From positions 6,386,001 to 6,450,000 of the forward strand of contig OX377202.1 of the NCBI GenBank assembly GCA_947396885.1: a DNA stretch of 64,000 nt, read 5' to 3'. The position numbers were made by a program, and so were the translations under genes. The stretch comes from Heligmosomoides polygyrus polygyrus. Lineage: Eukaryota; Nematoda; Chromadorea; Rhabditida; Heligmosomidae. Of the stretch, positions 55,593 to 64,000 are shown piece after piece (position 1 is the first letter of the stretch; the number at the start of each line of letters is the position of its first letter). The notes beneath the pieces were generated by a model. The model searched no databases and was not told where the DNA came from. It saw only the letters and a list, made by a program, of their open reading frames with translations.

Positions 55593-55602
55593 TTGAACGC
55601 TG
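53511..55602 (-). CDS. CPEB gene N-terminal exons 1-4
   Basis: Exon 1 is read from ATG 55592-55590 ([20 protein letters not shown]) to CAG|GTTCGAC. The ATG sits 7 nt after a CTCTCAG site (55602-55600), a good trans-splice arrangement. Exon 2 (55444-55249) begins [19 protein letters not shown], exon 3 (55209-55085) encodes [12 protein letters not shown] and [12 protein letters not shown], and exon 4 (53586-53511) [19 protein letters not shown]. This low-complexity N-terminal region is usual for CPEBs. Exon 4 is required by phase (it must contribute 1 nt modulo 3) and fits, but has no family-specific motif. A MITE and the split hammerhead lie in intron 3. Confidence 0.78.
53671..53894. mobile_element. 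Harbinger-like MITE, family F (diverged)
   Basis: AAGGCCTCGTTCAGAGCGGT and the complement of CTGCTCTAAACGTCTCCTAA, with GCGACGC-rich subterminal parts. Lies in CPEB intron 3. Confidence 0.55.
53895..54928. other. CPEB intron 3, AT-rich, no gene
   Basis: Very AT-rich from 54040. Open frames here are short and compositional. Confidence 0.55.
54929..55015 (+). ncRNA. split hammerhead-ribozyme-like double hairpin
   Basis: Hairpin 1: arms 54929-54937/54958-54966 (9 bp), loop 54938-54957. Hairpin 2: arms 54972-54983/55004-55015 (12 bp), loop 54984-55003. Loop 1 holds UCUUCA (54938-54943), CUGAUGA (54944-54950), GCCACC (54951-54956). Loop 2 holds UGAAGA (54986-54991), UA, GGUGGC (54994-54999), GAAA (55000-55003), preceded by GUC (54983-54985). 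UCUUCA/UGAAGA forms stem I, GCCACC/GGUGGC stem II with the conserved G10.1-C11.1 pair, and hairpin 2's stem is stem III with A15.1-U16.1 and C17. All hammerhead core positions match; the strand order is permuted. It is antisense to CPEB, in its intron 3. Cleavage activity is inferred, not shown. Confidence 0.6.
55593..55602 (-). promoter_or_regulatory. candidate trans-splice acceptor of the CPEB gene
   Basis: CTCTCAG followed by a 7-nt leader CGTTCAA and the ATG. Short leaders after an acceptor are typical of spliced-leader addition in nematodes. It could instead be an ordinary acceptor of a longer first part. Confidence 0.45.
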
Positions 55603-55968
55603 AGAGCAGCCAACTTAAAAGTACAATAGTGGATTGTGGTTGTAGCCTTCAAAGAGTTCGTGTTCCCTATGATGCTACCGTTATTAAACCCAAAGTGATT
55701 GTTACGGCGATTGCAATAGGTCGCCCAGCTCTTATTCATTTGCTGATGTTTCCTTATCGGACTGCAATTGTGACGTCAGTACTAACAAGGGAATAATGCC
55801 AGGTGACCATGGGCCTTCGAAATATGATGCATGGCACGGGATGCGGCTTCGAACGCTGATTACAAGTGCGTGTTCCGTTTCTGCTGTGCGCATCTGTGAA
55901 CGGAGTTATGAACCATTTTTAGCATGGCTGCAAACTCAAGTAGTCTGGAAACTGTCCTGCCGTCGGAG
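55603..55968. other. upstream of CPEB gene, no gene recognised
   Basis: Probable promoter side of the CPEB gene; no element identified. Confidence 0.45.
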
Positions 55969-56633
55969 CAATGGTGGCACAGGTGGTAGAGAAGCGGCGT
56001 GGTGAGACGGGATGGCTAATGGTTTGAATCCCTTCGAGGCAAGATTTTTGCACTTCCTAAAAAACACGATCAAACAAAGCACTCTATGTCAAATCTCAAC
56101 GGAAAACCTCACCAGAAAGGACTCGTCTTCATACTGACAGCTTCAAACTGGCATGGAGATCCAATTTATTATAAATAGTTGCTAAAAACATGGCGAAACA
56201 AGCGACAAAACACACTGCTACCGTCTTCATCCTCTACCTCTACCACATTGCTCATTTCATAAGATGGATGCGAAACTGCTGTCCATCTTCTTCTCGTGCC
56301 TTGTGGGAACGCGAGAAGTATCGGAAGGACCGAAAAAAGACGCGCCAACAGACAATAATGCCGTCTTATCTAGTTTGGAAGATAAATCGGCAGTATTGTC
56401 CTTACCTCCTGTCCTTATCGAAAAAAATTCGGCTAAGGGGCGCTGCCTAAGGCACTGATCACACACATGTAAGTATGGGTGGTTTTCCGTTGTGATTTGA
56501 CATAGAGAGCTTTGGTTGTTATGGAAGTTCTTTTTTAGGAAGTGCAAAAATCTTGCATCATAGGGGATTCGAACCTTAAACCAGTCCTTCTCACCACGCC
56601 GCTCCTCTATCACCTGCGCCATATACTTATGCT
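55969..56633. mobile_element. foldback element with tRNA-like arms
   Basis: Arms of about 150-160 bp at each end pair: GGCACAGGTGGTAGAGAAGC (left) with the complement of GCTCCTCTATCACCTGCGCC (right), GGTTTGAATCCCTTCGAGGC with the complement of GGGGATTCGAACC, and GCAAGATTTTTGCACTTCCT with its mirror. Each arm thus has box A- and box B-like sequences. A different family from the 9364 palindrome. Confidence 0.82.
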
Positions 56634-56860
56634 TCGAATATTTAAAATTTCGTATATTTGAATGGTTTCGAATAGCAAAAATTTTCGACCATTCGAAATC
56701 GAATATATTCGGAAAACGTGGTTTTCCTGAATATTCGAATGCGAATACATTTGAAAAACACGATTTTTTGAACATTCGAATTCGAATACATTTAAAAAAT
56801 TCAATTTTTCGAATATTCGAATATTTGATTCGAATATTCGAATTTGAATGAAAAATCAGG
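56634..56860. repeat. AT-rich TTCGAATA tandem repeat
   Basis: Repeated ATTCGAATATTCGAAT-like palindromic words separated by CATTTGAAAAA-like spacers, about ten units. Confidence 0.8.
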
Positions 56861-57974
56861 CTGCTTGTTAGACATGATAGAAGACAGCCCGGAAGAAAAA
56901 GTGGAAGCAATACATAATGGATTCCTTCCTAGTTAAGCACGAGGTTTTTATCGACAGGCCTTTTATAAACCCCCTTGTACATTGTAAAAATGAGGTAGAG
57001 AACTTATACGTAGTAGGACCAAAGGGCTCATGGAAGGATCTAATTTCGTTGTTTATGAAATACGAATTTTTCCGAAGGAGTACTTGTGTGTTGTAAAGTG
57101 CTACTCATGAGGAACAAACGAAACGTTTACAAGACACTTGAAGGGGAAACAATCTGCTTGAGCCACTGTAAGCTTCTGGGTCTCTTCAAAACGATCATTT
57201 TTGGAGCTGGTGGCTGAATGTCTGATACGAAAGTTCGTGAAACAATGCTTCCGCATAACGGCAGCTAATGACGGACTGACGAAAAAGCGATATATGCGAA
57301 TCTCAGCAAATCTGTCCTGCTCATATGAAAAGGTGAAATATCACAGTGTCAATTTGGCGACCACGTAGTGTATTACAGGTAGCTAGGAATAGGCCAGCCA
57401 TGAGGGCCGGTCTCATTTTTTCTGATGATTCATCCAAGTAAGTGGTAGAAACAAATATTTCTTATTTGCCAAGAACTTGTAAATGTAACTATTCTCCACC
57501 CAACATATTAATCATTGATCAAACGGTAAACTTAACAAAAATCGATCGATAAATTACGGCCAGTCGATCTAAACCGCCTCCGTTTTGTGAAGTCTGCAAT
57601 ATGGCCGACATATAAACGCGACTCCCACTCCCAATGACCAACTCAGAGAAGAAATCGATAAAATCGATCGACAACAGCCGGTCGAAAGAACAACTATGCG
57701 CTGTGCCACTGTAAAAGAAGAAAGAAAACAATAACTTCGGTACTAAGCGGGCTGGTGCCCACTGCACACCAGCAAGGTATCTTAAAAGGAGTAAGTTAGA
57801 TCTGCCACACCCCGGAGTTCCTTCACGTGCCTAGGTATGTGCTCACAGAAACAGCGTTTATGTGAGTGTTCCATGAGCATGTGCAATCTCACAGCGGGCA
57901 CCAGCCCGCTAAGTACCATAACGTCTTTCTTTACCATATGGCTTGGACAAAAATTTGTCTATATTATAGTTCCA
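56861..57974. other. no gene recognised
   Basis: A short repeat GCGGGCTGGTGCCC occurs at 57747 and inverted at 57895, flanking 57747-57910. Nothing else recognised. Confidence 0.45.
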
Positions 57975-58250
57975 CGTGTGCATTGAAGCACAGCAGGAGA
58001 TGCAGGCCGTCGCGTGCGCCCCAAACAAAGGCTGTTGGTTTGGGTCCCGTCCAGGCCAAGTAATCTTTGCGGCGTCACTGAACTGCTATCAGATTTTGTT
58101 TTGAAGGGATAAGGCAGTGACTTATTCTTCGGCTGGCCAGCGCAGGTCATTGTTTAGGCCAAATACGCATTCAAATTGCCTCCAAGACATCTATAGACTT
58201 AGAATGCGTGTTGAATCTCAAAAACTATTGACCGACGAAGAAGTTCACTT
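57975..58250 (+). mobile_element. SINE copy 7
   Basis: GAAGCACAGCAGGAGATG (box A), GTTGGTTTGGGTCCCGTCC (box B), CTTATTCTTCGGCTGGCC and CAAATACGCATTCAAATTGC; diverged tail. Mariner 2 begins immediately after it. Confidence 0.75.
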
Positions 58251-58254
58251 TATA

Positions 58255-59460
58255 TTAGGTTGTCTGGAAAGTTCACAGCGTTTTGTATTACTATTTTTCA
58301 TTCGTCTTTTAATATTTAATAAGTAAAAATTCAACTTGCGTTGCGCATTATTACTACCTGCACAGAATTTTTCGCTCTATCTAATCTCTATGTTTCAACG
58401 TTGTTTTATATTTCTGTTCTTAAAGGGCTTATTGGAGTATGTCGAAGGAGACGATATTTTATTTCAACTTCAATTTGGGACAACCGCAGCCGAGATAGCT
58501 CGACAAATCGATCATGTGGGGGTCTATCTAATAGTGTTGGAGAAAGCACTGTGCGCCAGTGGTCCAGTAAATTTCGGAGCGGAGATTTCAGCCTCGAAGA
58601 CGACCCCCGTAGCGGTCGACATAGAGTAATGCTGGACGACGAGATGAAGGAATTGGTGGAGGTGAGCCACCTCAAACAGTTCGTGATATCGCGGAAGAGC
58701 TGGACGTCTGTCAAACCGCTGTTGCGGATGCTTCGAAATGCCTTGGGAAGGTGAAAAGGATCGAAGAGTGGGTGCTCCACGAGTTGAACTGAGCGGCAAA
58801 AATCGTCACGTTTCGCCATTTCTTCTTTCCTACTTTGACGCAAAAAAGTTGACCCGTTTTTGGATCGAATCGTCGCTTGCGATGAAAAATGAATTGTGTG
58901 TGATAACAGAAAACGTTCTGGATGTGCAGCGGTTGGACGCCGACGAACCCTAGGCGTTTTCTAAAGGTGAACCTCCACCAAAGAAAGGTAATGGTCACTG
59001 TGTGGTGGTTGGCGGCTGGTGTGATCCATTACAACTTTTTGGCATCAGGCCAAACGATCACAGTGGAGTCCCACTGTAAGGAAATCGACGAAATTCACCG
59101 TCAACTTCAGCTGGCACTGGTCTACAGAAGAGGCCCGATTCTTTTGCACGATAACGCCCGCCCACACGTCTCACAAATCAAATCACCATGCGAAAATTGA
59201 ACGATTTAAAAGTTGAAGTCTTGCCTCACCCGCCATATTCTCCAGACCTCTCACGAACAGACTTCCACCTTGCCAAATACTTCCAGAAGCTTCTCGCTGG
59301 TAAAACCTTCACCAATCGGGACCGAGCCAAAGCAGCTTTCTTGGATTTTGTCGAATCGCGACCACCTGTTTTTTCGTGGAATATTTGATCGATGGCCCGT
59401 TGGCAAAGTGTGCTGATTCTAACGGTGCTTATTTCTACTAAATCCGTTAAGATTTGGGGA
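58255..59460 (+). mobile_element. mariner transposon 2 (decayed)
   Basis: Left terminal repeat TTAGGTTGTCTGGAAAGTTC after a TA. No matching right repeat was found, so the 3' end is lost or diverged. Confidence 0.75.
58425..59450 (+). pseudogene. mariner transposase pseudogene
   Basis: Pieces in several frames: SVGESTVRQWSSKFRSGDFS, LEDDPRSGR, VLHEL, NLHQRKVMVTVWWLAAGVIH, GPILLHDNARPHVS (second catalytic Asp), VLPHPPYSPDLSRTDFHLAK (third Asp) and RWQSV ... NGAYFY-like end at about 59440. At least five frameshifts or stops. A different mariner lineage from copy 1. Confidence 0.85.
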
Positions 59461-59749
59461 GGTTATCATAGTTCAAAGTGAAGCAGTCAAACGCTGAAAA
59501 CCACTCCGTACAACATAATAGTAGAGCCTTTGCGGGGCTGTAGTTGTAGAAAGGAAAGTCACAAGAAGAGCATTCTGCGACTACGGAGGAGCAGAGGATC
59601 ATAACGAGTAGCGAGATGAAAATGACTGAAATAAAATGACAAGGCTGACTCCAGAAGGCACTGCTTTGCACAAGGAGAGATCGGACGTGGCACAAGACCG
59701 AAGCGCACCCCTGTTGACCCTCACTCTCATCCTGCAGACGTTTAATGAC

Positions 59750-61075
59750 CACTGCTTGATTTCTCAACCTCATGCTTGTGCAGCTACTCCAGTTTATACC
59801 GCCCCACCTACCTAACACAAGCAACTTCCTCGAAAAGCTTGCGCATTGGAAGCAGTTCTGGAAATTTTCAACGAACACCAAATCAGCATAAAAATGTACG
59901 GTCTATCTGAACTACAAGTGGTAGAGCTCGTCAATGAGTGTCTGCAATGCAATGTTTTGGTGGTCGGGTGGGTATCACAAACAGATAATAGGCCTTGCCA
60001 TGGGCCAAATACTAGTTCTCGCGGTTGCATTCATGTCAAAGGTGGAAGCTCCTGTGCTAGATCGAATGCCCACCGTCTATTTCGGTATATTGACGACTGC
60101 TTTATGGTCTGTCAAACTCAATTCGAGATGGATACTTAGTTTGAGCTACTTAATCGGCAGCAAACGCACATTAAATGTACACGGGAGAAACCGGAGGAGG
60201 ACTGGCTCGCTTTCCTCAATGCGCCAGTCCATCTTTCTGAGGGCGCTTACCGAACCAGGTAGTAGCGGAAACTGGCAAGAACATCATTGTTTACTGCACA
60301 TCATCACTCAGTAAGTATAAAAAGAGCCGCTGTTCAGAATATGTTCCGCACCGAAAGAATGGTTTTATCTAAAGCCGCAGAAAGGGCTTACTCTGTGGAT
60401 ATAGCGCACCGCATCGCGATTCAGAACGGATATGCTCCCACTGGCAGGGCAAGTATGCAGAGACGGCAGCCAAGAACCTTGAGCAATCGCAACGAGAAAA
60501 AGCGGTCAAAAGTGACATTCTGTGTCCCGTTCATTTCGGACGCTCTGGCCGCACATGGCTGCGTTAGAAAAGCTAAGCTGCAAGACGATGTGAAGGTGGT
60601 GGCAGTACCTCCTAGCAACCTTAAGAAGCAGCTGGTTCAGAACCGTTTGTATGACCGCTCATGCACAACACCATCGTGTGTTGCTTGTCCTTCTGGGAAG
60701 GCTGGCGAGTGTCTAACGTCTGGTATGGTGTACCTGATCAGTGTACGAAGTGCGGAGAGGAGTATGTGTGGGAAACAGGTAGACCCTTGAGCCTAAGGAT
60801 TAAGGACCACTTAGACAGATTGGGCAAGTCCCATGTCTGTTCGATGCGAGCACAGGGTGCGGCGGCACACGAACAGCCGTTTTGGGGTGGAGGCTAAGAC
60901 CCTTGCGCTTGAAGATAGAATTTCGGCGCGCCGAGTTCTCGAGGCGCTGTATATTACGCCAAAGTTCCCACAGATCGATAGGAACAACGAGTGCTTGTCC
61001 GTGACCCAAGAGCTCGCGCCGTACGTCGCGCTCTGCAGGTTTTCACCTTTGGGTCATGACCCGTTAGTTCCCTAA
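59750..61075 (+). pseudogene. Penelope-like element 2 (PLE-2), frameshifted RT and endonuclease
   Basis: LLQFIPPHLPNTSNFLEKL, VVELVNECLQCNVL, a shifted frame with IIGLAMGQILVLAVAFMSKV (motif B), FRYIDDCFMVCQTQFEMD (motif C), KRAAVQNMFRTERMVLS, KLQDDVKVVAVPPSNLKKQL, CTTPSCVACPSGKAGEC and, after another shift, CTKCGEEYVWETGRPLSLRI (GIY-YIG, with YIG changed to YVW). It ends SPLGHDPLVP TAA at 61073-61075, where a MITE has inserted. Confidence 0.85.
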
Positions 61076-61180
61076 GGTGCCTTTTATACTCCCGCCACGG
61101 CGCGGTGCGGCAACTCAAAGGGCGGCGCGGCCAGTCGCGCCGCGTCCCGAATATGACGCGCCGCTGCGCGATTGCGGTTA

Positions 61181-61539
61181 GGCCTATGTCATACCTTCGC
61201 TCACCCCGAGCGAAGGCGACGAACGGAGCGATGCGCGAAGTCTCTTCGCTAGCGTGAAGCTAGCGAATAGGCGCGCAGTTAATAGCGTTGTGTGCAGCTG
61301 CGTCGTAGCATCGCTACCGATGCTGCCCGACGCTCTGCTCAGCTCAGCGACGCGGTCGCATCGGTAGCGATGCCGCATCGCTCGAAAGTATGACACCCCG
61401 CTAGCGAGGCTTCGCTAGCGGTGGATCGGACAACTGCTACAGGCGTCTGCCCCTCCACAACGTCTGATACCGTCCCTTCCCCAATTATGTTAGTTGTCCA
61501 TCGCCTTCGCTAGCGAAGAGCGATGGTATGACATAGGCC
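61181..61539. mobile_element. Harbinger-like MITE, nested inside family G
   Basis: 359 bp, ends GGCCTATGTCATACCTTCGC and GATGGTATGACATAGGCC, flanked by direct TTA. The interior is rich in inverted TTCGCTAGCGAAG words. Confidence 0.85.
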
Positions 61540-61864
61540 TTAGAAAAGCGAGCGTCGGCGACCCGCGGCCTCGAGTGCCTGCGTGTCTGCGTTCTTCTGT
61601 CTGTGCGCCAAGGATGACGGGGAGGCAGTCCGTGAGTCACCAAAGAACCAAACAGAATAGATTCGTCTAGCTGATCGCTGGAGTTTGTCAATTGTAGTGG
61701 TGGGATATTGTGGGGGGGGGGGCGACAGATTTTCTTTTAAGGCTGGGGTGAAGTCGAAGTGCTGGAAGGTACTCATCGTTCTCTATCATATGGCCACTAT
61801 TTCGGGGTCATTGTGCACTAAGCATATCTTTAGCTTAGTAGGTGAAACTCCGGAAATGTCTACA

Positions 61865-62027
61865 GGGGCCGGATTCATCAACGACCAACTCGCGGGTATG
61901 GTGGTAGAGACACCCACGATGGTGCCTGCGTCTCTGACTCTTACCTTATTTCTACCTGACTCATACCTTATCTCTACCCCTTATATTCTGCATACCCATG
62001 GGTCTAATTGTTGATGAATCCGGCCCC
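61865..62027. repeat. GGCCGGATTCATCAAC inverted-end unit
   Basis: Ends GGGGCCGGATTCATCAAC and GTTGATGAATCCGGCCCC pair over 18 bp. Related in its first 13 bases to the GGCCAGATTCATC family but with a different interior (GGTAGAGACACCC). Confidence 0.75.
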
Positions 62028-62276
62028 AGATCTCCATTCCCTTTCTAGGTTACGGAAGGTACGGGTGACAAAGGTCACGAGCTGATCGCGCCGCGCCGCG
62101 CCCTTTCCTCTAGCGGCGCGATTCGCCGAATACTGTAACCCGAATTAACCCGTCAAATGTGGCGTTTTGAGCGGAGTATGAAAACGATGCGGCGCCGCCG
62201 GGCGGTGCGAAATATCGATAGCTGTGTCAACCATCACGCCGCTCCGCGCGGCGGCGCGAGTATAAAAGGCGCCTAA

Positions 62277-62411
62277 GCCCTTGTTTACAATTGCGCCTCT
62301 GCGCGGCGCGGCCCCATAGTCAGAATAGATATTGACGGGGTGGCGCGAAAAATCGATATCTTTGGCGACCATCGCGCCGCGCAGCGTGGCGGCGCAAGTA
62401 TGAACCAGGGC
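62277..62411. mobile_element. Harbinger-like MITE, family H
   Basis: 135 bp, ends GCCCTTGTTTACAATTGCGC and the complement of GCAAGTATGAACCAGGGC, flanked by TAA at 62274-62276 (shared with the preceding element) and 62412-62414. Confidence 0.78.
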
Positions 62412-62603
62412 TAAGGCAGGCTGCTTCAAGGGCACTAAGCTCATTCACCCATCTTTCAACTTTTGTGGCATCGTTTACGTAGTCTCATACCGGTTCGCTT
62501 TTGGATGGGTTCCTGGAGAATGAAATGGCATTTGGAAGGGTAGGTTCTCAAATGACTGACTTTTCCAGGCTCTGAAGAAGGCGACGAGCCGAAACGTAGG
62601 CCG
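62412..62603 (+). repeat. displaced 3' tail of PLE-2
   Basis: CAGGCTCTGAAGAAGGCGAC, GAGCCGAAACGTAGGCCGC then AATAAA at 62601. It matches the tail of PLE-1 in motif order, and once the MITEs (61076-62411) are discounted it lies about 160 nt after the PLE-2 stop. Confidence 0.65.
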
Positions 62604-63370
62604 CAATAAAGACTTGTACTATTCTTGGCCACGCTGAACAAACTACTCGTCTACTGCAACATCAAAAGTGCCAGTGTTCATGGAGAGTCGAAAATGGAAC
62701 AATAATGCCGATTTTTCGTCTAAAATTCTCATTTTCAGCTATCCTTAGTGGTAGTTATACATTCCACCTTGATATAAGGAGGAGTGGAAATGAAGAGGTG
62801 GAAATCATGGAAAAACAGATACAGTACCATTTGAAATCTATTCCATCGCGCATGCTAATGCCAATTGCTGCAGAACCATATCCCCTGAGTTTAAATAAGA
62901 TCCCTCGCATCATGGGAAATCAGTTAAAGCTCTCGTAGAAGCTCATAAGAAGGAACATAAACGCAAATCCCTACATGCTCCACCCCGTACGATTAAGATA
63001 GAGATCCATTTGTTTCGACATAAACGTGAGAGAGGTTGGAATGATCGCCAGGAGATAACACTAAGTGAGGTTCACACCGAACTGGCGACCTCCATGTGCT
63101 GCAACCACCTGGACCCAGATAAATCAACGAGTTACACCAATCTAACGGTGAAAATACTGCCGTAGGCCGTTGATGAATCTGGCACCAGGATGGAATGGGA
63201 ACAATTCTAGTTAGAGAGAGCACCACTAGAAAAGCGAGACTTACATAGGGAGTGGCCCCTCCCGACTAGAAAATTGCAGGAAGAGGTTCCGTGACAGGTT
63301 AGTACAGCGTGCCGTCGATGCGAAATGGTTCCGTTCTCAAAGAGATGGAGTAGAGAGAGGTAGAGTGAAG
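62604..63370. other. no gene recognised
   Basis: A half-copy of the GGCCAGATTCATC family ends at about 63182 (GTTGATGAATCTGGCACC). Open frames at 62705-62938 and on the minus strand show no motif. Confidence 0.45.
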
Positions 63371-64000
63371 TGCTGCCCCTCCCTAATAGGATAGATCTCC
63401 CTCGGATGCCTTTAGTCTTTCCGAAGTGTAAGAAGAACAAGGGTGAGACCGATCTATCCTAGTCGGGAGGGACAACCCACATGCCGCACCACTCACCCTC
63501 TGAATTTATCCGGGAGTCATCATATGGGCCAGCAACAGGAGCACCCAAGCTCGTGGGATTGTGGAGCAAAATGCTCGGATCTATCCTAGTCGGGAGGGGC
63601 AACCGTAAATTCTCCGATGCGTGCGTCATCCTTTGGCACACAACAACTTCCCCTGAATTTAAACAAAGGCCTTGGCGCAATGCTACTATGAGGGGGCCAG
63701 CTACCCGTTTGACCTAGGCTCCTCTCGCTGCAGCTTGCATTACACGTATGTACGTGTCAGTTAGCGTACAATATGGAAAATTCCACGTCACCATATCCAA
63801 CTGCTACGGTTAAGTCGGTCGAGGCCCATGGGCTGTTCCCTGGTATCATTGCGCCAAGGCCTTCGCATGAAGAGAGAGCAGCTGAAGGTTTTTTTAGAAG
63901 CCCAAGCAAGGAGTCAGGGATGCAAATCGCATGCCCCAGCTTCGATTAGGAAAGATCCAAATACACTGTACCCCTCCCAATTAGGATTCGGGCCAGGCTT
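63371..64000. repeat. cluster of 496-bp-family terminal repeats
   Basis: GATCTATCCTAGTCGGGAGG occurs at about 63451 and 63579; inverted forms CCTCCCTAATAGGATAGATC at 63380 and CCCTCCCAATTAGGAT at 63972. They suggest overlapping or nested copies running off the window edge. No gene. Confidence 0.6.

Larger units (their letters stand above)
61076..62273. mobile_element. Harbinger-like element, family G, nested
   Basis: Ends GGTGCCTTTTATACTCCCGC and GCGAGTATAAAAGGCGCC, flanked by direct TAA at 61073-61075 and 62274-62276. Contains a family D-like MITE (61181-61539) and a foldback-like unit (61865-62027). Confidence 0.78.

Overview
The window is nuclear DNA of a nematode, most likely a clade V (strongylid/hookworm-like) parasite. 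The evidence is: two multi-exon genes with nematode-style TTTCAG or TTTTAG acceptors and many small exons, encoding nematode-type EHS-1 and CPEB proteins; an ATG placed 7 nt behind a splice-acceptor-like site, as expected after spliced-leader addition; and a dense load of RTE, mariner, Tc1, Penelope-like, SINE and foldback repeats. There is no bacterial gene organisation, rRNA or CRISPR array.

Gene 1 (+, 3999-28539) is an EHS-1/Eps15 orthologue rebuilt from about 20 exons: three EH domains, a long coiled coil and a C-terminal tail with six DPF motifs. It is an endocytic scaffold that binds NPF-bearing proteins and the AP-2 appendage. About 2.5 kb of coding sequence is spread over 24.5 kb because transposable elements fill the introns. 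Intron 1 (8.4 kb) holds an intact RTE retrotransposon, a dead mariner, a SINE and two palindromes containing tRNA-like modules.

Gene 2 (-, 55592-40765) is a CPEB-family RNA-binding protein rebuilt from 12 exons (477 codons; every exon junction keeps frame): two RRMs and a C-terminal ZZ zinc-binding domain. Its introns contain a Penelope-like element, a Tc1-like element, several MITEs and, in intron 3 on the opposite strand, a split hammerhead-ribozyme-like structure. The two genes converge; the 12 kb between their 3' ends (28.8-40.8 kb) holds decayed LINEs, MITEs, minisatellites and unidentified sequence.

Region by region: 1-3.9 kb, decayed coding-like sequence, a tRNA-headed SINE piece and one MITE; 4-28.5 kb, gene 1 with its repeat-filled introns; 28.8-40.7 kb, repeat-rich intergenic DNA with RTE relics, a GC-rich island and a 42-bp minisatellite; 40.8-55.6 kb, gene 2; 55.6-64 kb, a foldback element, a second mariner, a second Penelope-like element whose 3' tail was displaced by a MITE nest, and scattered terminal-repeat fragments.

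The most unusual item is at 54929-55015: two perfect hairpins whose 20-nt loops together supply every conserved piece of a hammerhead ribozyme (CUGAUGA, GAAA, a GUC cleavage triplet, and stems I, II and III), in an order that a standard hammerhead model would not detect. Exon boundaries were inferred by reading frames and splice consensus only; no alignment was run.
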